A DNA stretch of 64,000 bases from Autumnicola patrickiae (lineage in GTDB: Bacteria; Bacteroidota; Bacteroidia; Flavobacteriales; Flavobacteriaceae): NCBI RefSeq assembly GCF_031846525.1, contig NZ_JAVRHM010000020.1, forward strand, positions 1-64,000, read 5' to 3'. Below the pieces are notes generated by a model, which saw only the letters and a program-made list of their open reading frames with translations, was not told where the DNA came from and searched no databases. Made by a program: the position numbers and the translations under genes. How positions within the stretch are numbered: position 1 is the stretch's first letter; every line of letters starts with the position of its first letter. Shown one piece after another: positions 44,954-53,893 of this stretch.

Positions 44954-45706
44954 TTATACGGCTTTTTCAGGCGTAACCCAGTCGTAACCTTTTTCTTCCA
45001 GTTCAAAAGCCAGTTCTTTACCACCGGTCTTCACAATTCTGCCATCTACAAGAACATGTACCACATCTGGCACGATATAGTTCAATAGACGCTGATAGTG
45101 GGTAATTACCAGAACAGCGTTATTCTCATTCCTAAGTTTGTTCACGCCATCTGCAACTATTTTCAAGGCATCGATATCCAAACCGGAATCTGTTTCATCC
45201 AGGATCGATAACTTTGGATTCAGCATAGCCATCTGAAAAATTTCATTACGCTTTTTCTCCCCTCCTGAAAAACCTTCATTCAAAGACCTTGACAAAAATT
45301 TCCTGTCAATTGCCAGCATTTCTGATTTCTCGCGGATAAGTTTCAGCATTTCATTTCCCGGCATGTCTTCCAGTCCCTGCGCCTTTCTATGAGCGTTTAT
45401 GGATGTCCGCATAAAGTTGGTCACTGATACTCCGGGAATCTCTGTAGGATATTGGAATGATAGAAAAATACCTTTATGGGCTCTTTCTTCAGGATCAAGT
45501 TCAGAAAGATCTTTTCCTTCAAAAAGAATCTCTCCTTCTGTCACCTCAAATTCTTCTTTCCCTGCAATAACAGAAGATAAAGTACTTTTTCCCGAACCGT
45601 TTGGTCCCATAATAGCATGAACCTCACCGGGATTAATTTCAAGATTAATTCCTTTTAAAATTTCTTTATCGTCTATACTCGCGTGTAAATTCTTTATTTT
45701 AAGCAT
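44954..45706 (-). CDS. sufC: SufC ATPase
   Basis: A 250-residue ABC-type ATPase with Walker A 'GPNGSGKSTLSSV' (residues ~34-46), signature 'LNEGFSGGEKKRNEIFQM', Walker B 'LSILDETDSGLDIDALK' and H-loop 'LVITHYQRLL'. This SufC-type signature (S-G-G-E-K-K-R-N-E) is diagnostic. It powers conformational change of SufBD during cluster assembly. A small lipoprotein gene separates it from sufB upstream (54-bp gap). Confidence 0.97.
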   Translation of the reverse strand: MLKIKNLHASIDDKEILKGINLEINPGEVHAIMGPNGSGKSTLSSVIAGKEEFEVTEGEILFEGKDLSELDPEERAHKGIFLSFQYPTEIPGVSVTNFMRTSINAHRKAQGLEDMPGNEMLKLIREKSEMLAIDRKFLSRSLNEGFSGGEKKRNEIFQMAMLNPKLSILDETDSGLDIDALKIVADGVNKLRNENNAVLVITHYQRLLNYIVPDVVHVLVDGRIVKTGGKELAFELEEKGYDWVTPEKAV

Positions 45707-45760
45707 AATTTTCTGATATACATCCCGGATAACCCGGAATTGATTTAAACTATTCTTGTT

Positions 45761-46144
45761 CTATTTATTAATTTCTGAAGCTTCTTTCTCTTCAAGTATT
45801 TCTAATATCTCCCGAATTTCCACAACTTCCTTCCAGCCTTCCTGCCGCCTGCTGGGTTCAATTTTTCCTTTAATTTTCACCTTCACCATATCAAAATCTT
45901 CCTTTTGATAAGGCTTTACCTCATCAGCCAGCACTTGTGCCATGGAATCGATTCTAACTCCGTAAACAAAATCCCGTCCCCGAAAGACCCCGGCATCTGC
46001 AACATAAATAAACTCACCGGTAAGGGTGGGAATACTATCTACTACTTCTTCGGGTTCAGCTTCGGTAATAATTTCCCGTTCATCTTCATCCTGACAGCTA
46101 ATCATCATTAACAGTACGGCAAAGAGACTCAGCAACTTCTTCAT
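45761..46144 (-). CDS. Hypothetical lipoprotein between sufB and sufC
   Basis: A 127-residue protein with signal 'LLSLFAVLLMMISC' (Cys17) followed by acidic 'QDEDERE', an outward-export type of lipoprotein start. The mature part includes 'LTGEFIYVADAGVFRGRDFV' and 'VKVKIKGKIEPSRRQEGWKE', suggesting a small beta-rich domain, and an acidic C-terminal helix. No family is recognised. The gene separates sufB and sufC, which normally adjoin; it lies 27 bp after the sufB stop. Confidence 0.75.
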   Translation of the reverse strand: MKKLLSLFAVLLMMISCQDEDEREIITEAEPEEVVDSIPTLTGEFIYVADAGVFRGRDFVYGVRIDSMAQVLADEVKPYQKEDFDMVKVKIKGKIEPSRRQEGWKEVVEIREILEILEEKEASEINK

Positions 46145-46171
46145 AATCCTTCTTTTCCTAAATGCTGTTTA

Positions 46172-47617
46172 TTATCCTACTGATCCTTCCAGGGAGATTT
46201 CCAGTAATTTCTGGGCTTCTACAGCGAATTCCATAGGAAGTTTATTCAACACCTCCTTACTGAAACCATTTACTATTAAAGCAATCGCTTTTTCTGTATC
46301 TATACCTCTTTGGTTACAATAAAATATCTGGTCTTCCCCAATTTTACTGGTGGTAGCTTCATGCTCTACCTGCCCAGATTTGTTTTTCACCTCGATATAA
46401 GGGAAAGTATGCGCTCCACATTCGTTCCCCATCAACAGAGAATCACACTGTGAGAAATTACGGGCATTATCTGCGCGAGCATTTATCTGAACCAACCCCC
46501 TGTAGGAATTCTGGGAATGTCCTGCAGAAATACCTTTTGAAATAATTGTACTTTTTGTATTCTTACCTAAATGAATCATCTTCGTTCCGGTATCGGCCTG
46601 CTGATAATTATTTGTTACTGCAATTGAATAGAATTCCCCTACAGAATTATCACCTTTAAGGATACAGGAAGGATACTTCCAGGTAACTGCAGACCCTGTC
46701 TCTACCTGTGTCCAGGAGATCTTAGCGTTTTTCTCGCACAAGCCACGTTTGGTTACGAAATTATAAACACCACCCTTTCCCTCTTTATTCCCCGGGAACC
46801 AGTTTTGTACCGTACTGTATTTAATTTCAGCATCATCAAGCGCGATTAGCTCTACAACGGCAGCATGCAGTTGGTTTTCATCCCTCGTTGGGGCTGTACA
46901 GCCTTCCAGATAGCTTACATAACTACCCGGTTCGGCAATTACAAGCGTACGCTCAAATTGTCCGGTTCCTGCCTGGTTTATCCTGAAATAAGTGGAAAGC
47001 TCCATTGGACAACGTACTCCTTTCGGGATGTAACAGAAAGAACCATCACTAAAAACAGCAGAATTAAGTGCTGCGTAATAATTGTCTCTCTGCGGCACTA
47101 CACTTCCTATGTATTTCTTCACCAAATCTGAGTGCTCTCTGATCGCTTCAGAAATTGAGCAGAAAATTATACCTTTTTCAGCAAGTGTTTTCTTAAAAGT
47201 AGTGGTTACAGAAACAGAATCCATTACGATGTCTACCGCGACACCCGCAAGCTTCTTTTGCTCATCTACAGAAATACCCAGTTTCTTAAAGGTGTCCAGT
47301 AATTCCGGATCCACCTCATCCAGGCTGTCATATTTCGGCTTTTTATTGGGAGCTGAATAATAAGATATATTCTGGAAGTTGGGTTTTTCATAATGCACGT
47401 TAGCCCACTCCGGCTCCTCCATTTTCTCCCACTCGCGATAAGCGTCAAGTCTCCATTGTGTCATCCATTCCGGTTCTTCTTTCTTTTTCGAAATTGCCCG
47501 AACAATATCCTCGTTTAAACCAACAGGAAAAGTATCAGATTCTATATCAGTATAAAACCCATACTCATACTCTTTGGTTTCGAGTTCTTTTTTTAAGTCA
47601 TCTTCAGTATATGCCAT
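46172..47617 (-). CDS. sufB: SufB scaffold subunit
   Basis: A 481-residue SufB. Features are 'RLDAYREWEKMEEPEWANVH' in the N-terminal part, 'SGSVVPQ'-like 'YIGSVVPQRDNYYAALNSAV', 'FCYIPKGVRCPMELSTYFRI', and the C-terminal core 'SLLMGNECGAHTFPYIEVKN' with 'EHEATTSKIGEDQIFYCNQR'. It holds the nascent Fe-S cluster and receives sulfur from SufE. It follows the four-helix gene by 23 bp. Confidence 0.97.
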   Translation of the reverse strand: MAYTEDDLKKELETKEYEYGFYTDIESDTFPVGLNEDIVRAISKKKEEPEWMTQWRLDAYREWEKMEEPEWANVHYEKPNFQNISYYSAPNKKPKYDSLDEVDPELLDTFKKLGISVDEQKKLAGVAVDIVMDSVSVTTTFKKTLAEKGIIFCSISEAIREHSDLVKKYIGSVVPQRDNYYAALNSAVFSDGSFCYIPKGVRCPMELSTYFRINQAGTGQFERTLVIAEPGSYVSYLEGCTAPTRDENQLHAAVVELIALDDAEIKYSTVQNWFPGNKEGKGGVYNFVTKRGLCEKNAKISWTQVETGSAVTWKYPSCILKGDNSVGEFYSIAVTNNYQQADTGTKMIHLGKNTKSTIISKGISAGHSQNSYRGLVQINARADNARNFSQCDSLLMGNECGAHTFPYIEVKNKSGQVEHEATTSKIGEDQIFYCNQRGIDTEKAIALIVNGFSKEVLNKLPMEFAVEAQKLLEISLEGSVG

Positions 47618-47640
47618 AATTTTCTAATTCAGTAAAAGAG

Positions 47641-48048
47641 TTAAAGAGAAAACGAGCTAAACATTTTAACCTGCGACTTTCCCATTCCTCTTAATGATAA
47701 TTTTATATAGTTAGAAAGCTGTTTTGAAATGGATATAATTTCATTTTTCAGAACAACATGCTCTTCATCAGCCAAAACTTCTGTTTCTTTCATCACATTC
47801 AAAATGTTCCTAACTTCGCCTGCTGAGCCTTTGGAAAAATATAGAAATCGAATAAACTCTTTATCCATTTCCCGCTCAAAGCCTTCAGCAATATTATTTG
47901 AAATCGAAAGAGTTGCTCTTTTAAGCTGATCTTTTAAAGCAAACTCAGTTTTCAATTCTTCCTTCTTTTGAAGTTCAAAGATTTTCACAGTAAATGAGAT
48001 CGCTTTTTTATAAACTTCTAAATCTTCAAAAGACTTGTAAGCACTCAT
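47641..48048 (-). CDS. Four-helix bundle (S23-type) protein
   Basis: A 135-residue helical protein: 'FEDLEVYKKAISFTVKIFEL' at the start, 'FALKDQLKRATLSISNNIAE' with 'GFER', and 'FLYFSKGSAGEVRNILNVMK' match the S23/IVP four-helix family, first found inside 23S rRNA intervening sequences. These proteins are scattered in many genomes with no agreed function, and may bind nucleic acid. Here it sits between sufA (30-bp gap) and sufB (23-bp gap) on the same strand, far from any rRNA, apparently inserted in the operon. Confidence 0.88.
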   Translation of the reverse strand: MSAYKSFEDLEVYKKAISFTVKIFELQKKEELKTEFALKDQLKRATLSISNNIAEGFEREMDKEFIRFLYFSKGSAGEVRNILNVMKETEVLADEEHVVLKNEIISISKQLSNYIKLSLRGMGKSQVKMFSSFSL

Positions 48049-48078
48049 TTACTCTTACCTCTTTAACCTCTTTTCCTT

Positions 48079-48408
48079 CTATAATGAAAAACTCTCTCCA
48101 CAACCACAGGTACGCTGGGCATTGGGATTGTTAAAGACAAAGCCTTTTCCATTAAGCCCACCGGAATATTCTAAAATTGTGCCGGCGAGGTATAAAACAC
48201 TGCGCTTATCTACTACTATTTTTACGTTGTTATCTTCAAAAAGCTTATCTTCTTCGGCCTTAGCTTTGTCAAATTTTAATTCATAAGACAAACCTGAGCA
48301 GCCACCACTCTTCACACCAACGCGCACAAAGTCCTGGACACTGTCATAACCCTCTTCGGTCATCAAAGCGGCGATCTTCTTTTTAGCGCCCTCGCTTACT
48401 TTTATCAT
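48079..48408 (-). CDS. sufA: SufA/IscA-type A-type carrier
   Basis: A 109-residue HesB/IscA protein. Three conserved cysteines are visible: one in 'VGVKSGGCSGLSYELKF' and two in 'CGCGESFSL' at the C-terminus. A-type proteins carry Fe-S clusters from the SufBCD scaffold to targets. It is the first gene of the suf operon and has a near-consensus promoter at 48439-48470, leaving a leader of about 25 nt. Confidence 0.94.
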   Translation of the reverse strand: MIKVSEGAKKKIAALMTEEGYDSVQDFVRVGVKSGGCSGLSYELKFDKAKAEEDKLFEDNNVKIVVDKRSVLYLAGTILEYSGGLNGKGFVFNNPNAQRTCGCGESFSL

Positions 48409-48438
48409 AGCTTAAACAGATTAATTCTAAATTGGGTA

Positions 48439-48470
48439 CAAATATACTACAAAACAAGCGGTTTACCATA
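48439..48470 (-). promoter_or_regulatory. Promoter of the suf operon
   Basis: On the minus strand TATG is followed after 20 nt by TATATTTG, matching the -33 TTTG (one mismatch) and -7 TAnnTTTG (exact) of Bacteroidetes sigma factors. The rest of 48471-48710, up to thiL, shows no gene or strong structure. Confidence 0.65.
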
Positions 48471-48710
48471 GTATGAGCATATGTTTTAAGAATAGGTTAA
48501 TAGGATGATTCAATCAGCGCTAACTCTGATAAGAAAGGACTATTTAATTGTACTACAGAGAGTTAATTCATTTAATTTATGCTTTTTATAATTAGAAATT
48601 TTTTCCCGGGACATTAAATTAAAAGCTGAATTCCTTAATCCCAGAAACTCTGCGGAAGAAGCTTCAGTTGAAATAATATTCACTTATTTTGCAATTTAAA
48701 TTTGAGTCTT

Positions 48711-49772
48711 ATGTTTGGAAATAGTGAGGAAACAAGAACAAAGCTTTCGGAATTAGGAGAGTTTGGCCTAATAAAGCATCTTACAAAAAGTTTCGTACCG
48801 AAATTGACATCTACAAAAAAAGCAATTGGCGATGACGCCGCGGTGCTTGATTTTGAGGACCAGCAATGCATTGTAACTACAGACCTTTTAGTGGAAGGAG
48901 TGCACTTTGACCTGGCTTATATGCCATTGAAGCATTTAGGTTATAAAGCCGTTATGGTAAACGCATCAGACGTTTATGCCATGAACGGCAAGGCTACTCA
49001 AATTACAGTTTCTATTGCAGTTTCCAATCGTTTTCCTGTAGAAGCCCTGGAGGAATTATACTCCGGAATAGAACTGGCAGCAAATATTTATAATATCGAC
49101 GTTATTGGTGGAGATACCACATCTTCCACATCGGGACTGGTAATTAGCATCACCGCCCTGGGAACCGCTAAAAGCGAAGATATTGTTTATCGAAGTGGAG
49201 CTCAACCCAACGATTTACTTGTTGTATCAGGGGATCTGGGAGCTGCTTATATGGGCCTGCAGGTACTGGAACGGGAAAAACAGGTTTATAAAGCAAATCC
49301 AAATTCACAGCCCGATCTTGACCAATATTCTTATTTAATTGAGAGACAATTAAAACCTGAAGCAAGAAAAGATATTCCGCCGTTGCTGAAAGAACTTGGC
49401 GTGAAACCCACTTCTATGATTGATATCAGCGATGGGTTATCTTCTGAAGTAATCCATCTCTGTAAAAATTCTAAAACCGGTGTAAACCTCTTTGAAGAGA
49501 AAATCCCACTCGATCCGGCGGTAATAGCCGTGTGCGAAGAATTTAATATTGATAGCACCACTATAGCTTTAAGCGGCGGGGAAGATTATGAGTTGCTTTT
49601 TACCATTTCTCAGGATGATTTTGATAAAATTAAAGCCAATCCAAATTTGACAATTATCGGCCATATGACCGAGGAGAATGAGGGCATGCACCTAATTACT
49701 CGCGCAAACACTAAGATTCCTTTGATCGCCCGGGGCTGGAATTCCATGGAACAAGAAGAGGAAGAAGATTAA
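48711..49772 (+). CDS. thiL: Thiamine-monophosphate kinase ThiL
   Basis: The ATG at 48711 is chosen over an in-frame TTG at 48702. The 353-residue product has 'AIGDDAAVLDFEDQQCIVTT' (metal-binding Asp pair), 'LLVEGVHFDLAYMPLKHLGY', 'NIDVIGGDTTSS', 'MIDISDGLSSEVIHLC' and 'LSGGEDYELLFTI', all ThiL/PurM-family motifs. It makes thiamine diphosphate from the monophosphate. It is alone on its strand, divergent from the suf operon, and its end lies 3 bp from the convergent gene. Confidence 0.95.
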   Translation: MFGNSEETRTKLSELGEFGLIKHLTKSFVPKLTSTKKAIGDDAAVLDFEDQQCIVTTDLLVEGVHFDLAYMPLKHLGYKAVMVNASDVYAMNGKATQITVSIAVSNRFPVEALEELYSGIELAANIYNIDVIGGDTTSSTSGLVISITALGTAKSEDIVYRSGAQPNDLLVVSGDLGAAYMGLQVLEREKQVYKANPNSQPDLDQYSYLIERQLKPEARKDIPPLLKELGVKPTSMIDISDGLSSEVIHLCKNSKTGVNLFEEKIPLDPAVIAVCEEFNIDSTTIALSGGEDYELLFTISQDDFDKIKANPNLTIIGHMTEENEGMHLITRANTKIPLIARGWNSMEQEEEED

Positions 49773-49775
49773 TCT

Positions 49776-50636
49776 TTACCGAATCATTCTTTCCCTTGGA
49801 AGCGTGTCAGTATAATACTCCGCTTCCCCTTCAAAATAGGATTTCCCGTAATGGTGCAATGCGCCGGTAAGCAGAGCATGAAAATCAGTGAAAAATATTC
49901 GATTATACAAATTAACGATTTTACTTTTCTCTGAAAGCCAGTTCATGGGTTTAATGAAAAAAGAATTGATCCCTGAGAGTTCTTCATACTGATAGGTGTG
50001 CAGCACTTCATGAGGCAAGGCAGCAACACCTCTGTAATCATCTAAAAGGGTGATTGTATTTACGCGCACCTGCCCATAAATGTCGATGTTTCTATCTATT
50101 TCTGAAGATCTGAAAACAAAGGTACCGGTTTTTAAGCTGTAATTTACATCCAGCCTGGAGTCTACGGCAGCTGTAGCAGTAGCAATAAGGCTATAAGGCA
50201 TTATCCTGTAACTGAATTTAAAATTATTCTTTGTATCTATTTCCAACCGGTTGAAACCGATATTAAGATGCCATCTTGCCCAGAAATCCCTGTTTGCCGC
50301 GGCATTTTCTATAATAGAACTACCGGCTGAATTGACAATTTTCGACGGCCATACATAACCGAAGTCTCCCGTTTCAGCAAATTCCCTTACTAACCTTTTA
50401 CTTTCAAAAACCAGGTATCCTCCCAAGGCACCCTGACCCAAACCTTTGAGAAAAGTCCTGCCGAATTTATCTTCGGGGCTTTTATTGATTAACGCCCCTA
50501 CACCACCAATCACACTTCCAACACCTATATTTAATAAACCTGCCTGCAAATCGTTTTCCTGCGCCCGGCAGTTGCCAGGTAAACAAAAAACGAAAATAAA
50601 CAAAGCAGGTAAAAATGGTGTGAGTATTTTTCCCAA
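49776..50636 (-). CDS. Exported protein with HExxH motif, unknown family
   Basis: A 286-residue protein with a signal peptide ('LFIFVFCLPGNCRAQ'). The N-terminal part has small glycine-rich hydrophobic stretches ('GVGSVIGGVGALI', 'GLGQGALGGYLVFE'). The middle looks beta-rich ('FKFSYRIMPYSLIATATAAV'). Near residue 211, 'LPHEVLHTYQYEEL' contains an H-E-x-x-H zinc-protease-like motif, with a later 'YFEGEAEYY' that could give the third ligand. No family is recognised. Proteolysis is only a possibility. Its end is 3 bp from thiL. Confidence 0.65.
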   Translation of the reverse strand: MGKILTPFLPALFIFVFCLPGNCRAQENDLQAGLLNIGVGSVIGGVGALINKSPEDKFGRTFLKGLGQGALGGYLVFESKRLVREFAETGDFGYVWPSKIVNSAGSSIIENAAANRDFWARWHLNIGFNRLEIDTKNNFKFSYRIMPYSLIATATAAVDSRLDVNYSLKTGTFVFRSSEIDRNIDIYGQVRVNTITLLDDYRGVAALPHEVLHTYQYEELSGINSFFIKPMNWLSEKSKIVNLYNRIFFTDFHALLTGALHHYGKSYFEGEAEYYTDTLPRERMIR

Positions 50637-50725
50637 TGCTGGAAATTTTTAATGGAATCACAAGAATACCATTATTTTCTGAATCTTCTAAATAATACTA
50701 TCTTGTCACGGTTTCCTTTATCCCT

Positions 50726-51184
50726 ATGAAAAAGAAAATTACCTGTTTCTATATTTGCCTCGCAAGCTTTATTTTAAGCTCCTGCAGCGGGGATAATTTA
50801 TACGATTTTCAGGATCTTTCCCGGCACGACGATTATATCATTGAAGTAGAGGTAAATCTTAAAGATCCAGAAGCCGATTTTTCTTTCAGGACGGTAACTT
50901 TTGAAACAAATGGATATAATAAGCTCCTTAGGGAAGGTTGGGCATTTAATAGCTCGACTACCGGCCCGGCATCTCCTAATACTTATTTTCATCGAGTAGC
51001 AGTAAAAGCTTATAAAACAACGGGAATTGAATTCTTTCCAGGAGAGAATATAAAAGAGGTAACTATTCAGATTTATGATCTTGTGAATTATTATCCCATC
51101 GTCAAATATACCTCATCATCACCGGAAGCTGTCTCTGTTTTTTACAATTTTGAAACCGGCGAGGAAACCATTAATTCCTTATAA
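50726..51184 (+). CDS. Hypothetical lipoprotein
   Basis: A 152-residue protein with signal 'CFYICLASFILSSC' (Cys20). The mature part has a beta-rich look: 'YIIEVEVNLKDPEADFSFRT', 'VAVKAYKTTGIEFFPGENIK' and 'VSVFYNFETGEETINSL'. No family is recognised. It is flanked by an 89-bp divergent gap and a convergent short gap that holds a palindrome TTTCCGGCCGGAAA (51198-51211), too short in loop to be a sure terminator. Confidence 0.65.
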   Translation: MKKKITCFYICLASFILSSCSGDNLYDFQDLSRHDDYIIEVEVNLKDPEADFSFRTVTFETNGYNKLLREGWAFNSSTTGPASPNTYFHRVAVKAYKTTGIEFFPGENIKEVTIQIYDLVNYYPIVKYTSSSPEAVSVFYNFETGEETINSL

Positions 51185-51237
51185 CTGTATAGGTTCTTTT
51201 CCGGCCGGAAATTAGATAATAAATTATAAAAAGAAGC

Positions 51238-51495
51238 TTAAGAAGCTTCAGCAAATAAATTTTTGCGATTCCTTCTCTTTTGATGAATCTTCGCCAGATA
51301 ATTGTTGGTCTCTTTGAATTTAGGGGTAAGCCTGGCTAGAAATCCATTAGCCGTATCAGTCATTTCCATTCCACATTTAGCACATTGATATTCATGAATA
51401 TGCTCAGTAACATTCTTGGACACCTTAAGCTGATGTCCAAATATGCTGCAAAAAACCTTTGAAAATGAAAATAGTTTAGGGTTGCTATTCTTCAT
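51238..51495 (-). CDS. Small zinc-ribbon-like protein
   Basis: The ATG at 51495 gives 85 residues and is preferred over an upstream ATG at 51537. 'SKVFCSIFGHQL' and 'HEYQCAKCGMEMTD' give a C-x-x-x-x-H ... C-x-x-C pattern able to bind zinc, similar to DUF1660-type short proteins, and the tail is basic ('KIHQKRRNRKNLF'). No function is known and no partner is suggested by context. Confidence 0.6.
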   Translation of the reverse strand: MKNSNPKLFSFSKVFCSIFGHQLKVSKNVTEHIHEYQCAKCGMEMTDTANGFLARLTPKFKETNNYLAKIHQKRRNRKNLFAEAS

Positions 51496-51568
51496 AAAGA
51501 TTTGATTTTGTTTCTTTCTAATTCTAAAATTAAACAAAAAAGTTAAATAATTCGGTAAAAAGTTAAAA

Positions 51569-52339
51569 TTACTCGATTAAATGCAAAATTTTTCTTAATG
51601 CCCGTTTATCTTCAACAAAAGATAAATGCCCTCCTTCCAACAAAAAAAGATTTGCATTCCCTTCAATAGCCACCTTTTTCAACTCAACCAAATTAAGAAT
51701 GGGATCATTTTTTCCTGCAATTATATTTTTTTCAATTTCCAATGAAGAAAAGAGGTTAACATTATCTGAACGAATTTTCATACCTTTTGTAGCTGCGGTT
51801 ATACCTTTAACGCTCATTCTCAAAGCTTCAAAAATTAAATCCTGAACCTCTGATTGGTATTTCTTTGAGTTCTCTGGCAGCATAAGATTAGAAATTGCCA
51901 TTTTTACGAATGCACTTTTATTTTTATTTACCAACCGCACCGCGCGGTCGCGGTTAATCTTCCTCTCCTCGCTATCGCCTTCAGGAGTAGAATTAATCAG
52001 TGTTAAACTTTTTAACAGGGTAGGAAAAATTTTTGACAATTCCAAACTAACGTAACCTCCCATTGAATGACCCGCAATTGCTGCCTTTTCTATCCCTAAA
52101 TGCCTAAGAACTTCTTTTACCGCCTTTGCCATTTCTTCCATGCTGTGAATTTCATTAAAGCATCCCGATCCTCCATGGCCGGGAAGGTCAATACATACAA
52201 CCTGCCTCTTCGCCGCAAGGGACGGGACAAAATCTTCCCAGATCTTCGAAGACTCCATAAAGCCGTGTAAAAGAATTAGAGGATTTCCTGTTCCTTCAGA
52301 AGAAAAATATATTTCAGTATCTCTGTAAGTTATCTTCAT
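51569..52339 (-). CDS. Alpha/beta hydrolase
   Basis: A 256-residue cytoplasmic alpha/beta-hydrolase. 'NPLILLHGFMESSKIWEDF' forms the oxyanion region, 'AIAGHSMGGYVSLEL' holds the nucleophile Ser (near residue 92), 'IAGKNDPILNLVEL' gives the acid Asp, and 'LLEGGHLSFVED' the His. The substrate is unknown. It could be annotated as a hydrolase of the MenH/YbfF-like group, but no specific residue supports that. It lies 73 bp after the aminopeptidase gene, with a terminator between them. Confidence 0.88.
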   Translation of the reverse strand: MKITYRDTEIYFSSEGTGNPLILLHGFMESSKIWEDFVPSLAAKRQVVCIDLPGHGGSGCFNEIHSMEEMAKAVKEVLRHLGIEKAAIAGHSMGGYVSLELSKIFPTLLKSLTLINSTPEGDSEERKINRDRAVRLVNKNKSAFVKMAISNLMLPENSKKYQSEVQDLIFEALRMSVKGITAATKGMKIRSDNVNLFSSLEIEKNIIAGKNDPILNLVELKKVAIEGNANLFLLEGGHLSFVEDKRALRKILHLIE

Positions 52340-52352
52340 AATTAAAGTGAAA

Positions 52353-52386
52353 AGCCACGAAACACTAATATAATGTGCTCGTGGCT
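52353..52386 (-). terminator. Terminator after the aminopeptidase P gene
   Basis: AGCCACGA (52353-52360) pairs with TCGTGGCT (52379-52386). On the minus strand it is followed by TTTCACTTT. It lies 27 bp after the stop of the aminopeptidase P gene. Confidence 0.7.
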
Positions 52387-52412
52387 ATAAAAAAATTTAT
52401 GATTTGTAAATG

Positions 52413-53705
52413 CTAAGCATTCATTAATTCCTCAATTTCGTCTACTTCAATAGGAATATTTCTCATCAAGTTAAACGGCTCTCCTTTTTTCTGAATAACC
52501 ACGTCATCTTCCAGCCGAATACCAAATCCTTCATCGGGAAGATAAATTCCCGGCTCTACAGTGTAAACCTGATTCGCCTGCATAGGCTCTGTAAGAATTC
52601 CGTAATCATGAGTATCCAAACCTATATTATGAGAAGTACCGTGCATGAAGTATTTCTTATATGCCGGCCAATCAGGATCCTCTTTTTGCACATCGGCTTT
52701 ATCTAACAAGCCAAGACCCAATAATTCTGATGTCATTAATTTCCCTACTTCCCTATGATATTCTGCCCACATGGTACCAGGAACCAGCATTTTTGTCGCC
52801 TCTTTCTTTACCCGGTTTACTGCATTGTAAACCTGCTTTTGCCTTTCGGAATATTTTCCTGAAACCGGAATCGTCCTGGTAAGGTCGCTGGCATAATTAG
52901 CATACTCGGCTCCTGTATCCAGCAGAATCAAATCCCCTGCCTGGCACTGCTGGTTGTTCTCTATATAATGAAGAACATTGGCATTATTTCCGCTGGCGAT
53001 AATTGGTGTATAGGCAAAGCCCCGGGAGCGGTTCCTGATCATCTCGTGATAATATTCCGCCTCGATTTCATATTCCCAAACACCGGGTTTTACAAACCCA
53101 AGAGTTCTACGGAAAGCTTTCTCGGTGATGTCACACGCATTTTGCATAAGTGCAAGTTCAACAGGATCTTTAACAGATCGCAACCGCTGAAGTATTGGAT
53201 TACTCTTTGCCACCTGGTGCGCAGGATATTTTTCTTTGCACCACTTGATAAAGCGCATATCACGGGTTTCCGTTTTATGTGCAGAACGATAATGTTCATT
53301 TGTATTAAAATAAACCATTTCACACTGCGTCATTACTTCAAAAAATATTTTTTCAAAATCTTTCATCCAGTAGACCGTCTCTACGCCACTTACCTCCAGA
53401 GCTCTATCTTTGGTAAGTTTCTCTCCTTCCCAAACCGCAATATGCTCGTTTGTTTCAGTTAAAAAGAGGATTTCCCGGTGCTCTTTCTTTGGCGCATCCG
53501 GAAATAAGACAAGAATACTCTCCTCCTGGTCCACACCACTCAGGTAGAACAAATCTCTGTTTTGCTCAAAGGGTATTGTGCTATCGGCACCGATTGGATA
53601 AACATCATTAGAGTTAAAAACTGCAAGACTCTGCGGCTTCATTTTCTGCATAAAGTTTTTGCGGTTTTTTATAAAAAGCTGAGAGTCAATTTGGTGATAT
53701 TTCAT
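52413..53705 (-). CDS. Aminopeptidase P (Xaa-Pro aminopeptidase)
   Basis: A 430-residue M24B metallopeptidase. The N-terminal creatinase-like domain ('FEQNRDLFYLSGVDQEESIL') precedes the pita-bread catalytic domain with ligands in 'LILLDTGAEYANYASDLTRT' (two Asp), 'HGTSHNIGLDTHD' (His), 'YTVEPGIYLPDEG' (Glu) and 'GIRLEDDVVIQ' (Glu). It removes N-terminal residues before proline and is usually cytoplasmic. It is followed by a terminator. Confidence 0.94.
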   Translation of the reverse strand: MKYHQIDSQLFIKNRKNFMQKMKPQSLAVFNSNDVYPIGADSTIPFEQNRDLFYLSGVDQEESILVLFPDAPKKEHREILFLTETNEHIAVWEGEKLTKDRALEVSGVETVYWMKDFEKIFFEVMTQCEMVYFNTNEHYRSAHKTETRDMRFIKWCKEKYPAHQVAKSNPILQRLRSVKDPVELALMQNACDITEKAFRRTLGFVKPGVWEYEIEAEYYHEMIRNRSRGFAYTPIIASGNNANVLHYIENNQQCQAGDLILLDTGAEYANYASDLTRTIPVSGKYSERQKQVYNAVNRVKKEATKMLVPGTMWAEYHREVGKLMTSELLGLGLLDKADVQKEDPDWPAYKKYFMHGTSHNIGLDTHDYGILTEPMQANQVYTVEPGIYLPDEGFGIRLEDDVVIQKKGEPFNLMRNIPIEVDEIEELMNA

Positions 53706-53893
53706 TTACTTTATTTATATATTCGAATTGTACTATTTAAAATTTGTTCAGGAGATTTTTTTAATCCTCTTGTCTAAAAAGCTTTCAGCCTTCTCTTTTT
53801 TAATTTGAAGTGAACACTTTTGCACAAAAATAAAAACCTCTGACTTAAATGCTGTCAAACTGCCGCTAAATGTCTACAGATTGTGGAACTTCA

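Noticed and set aside
51198..51211. TTTCCGGCCGGAAA as a terminator between convergent genes
   Set aside because: The palindrome leaves no loop and no T-run follows directly.
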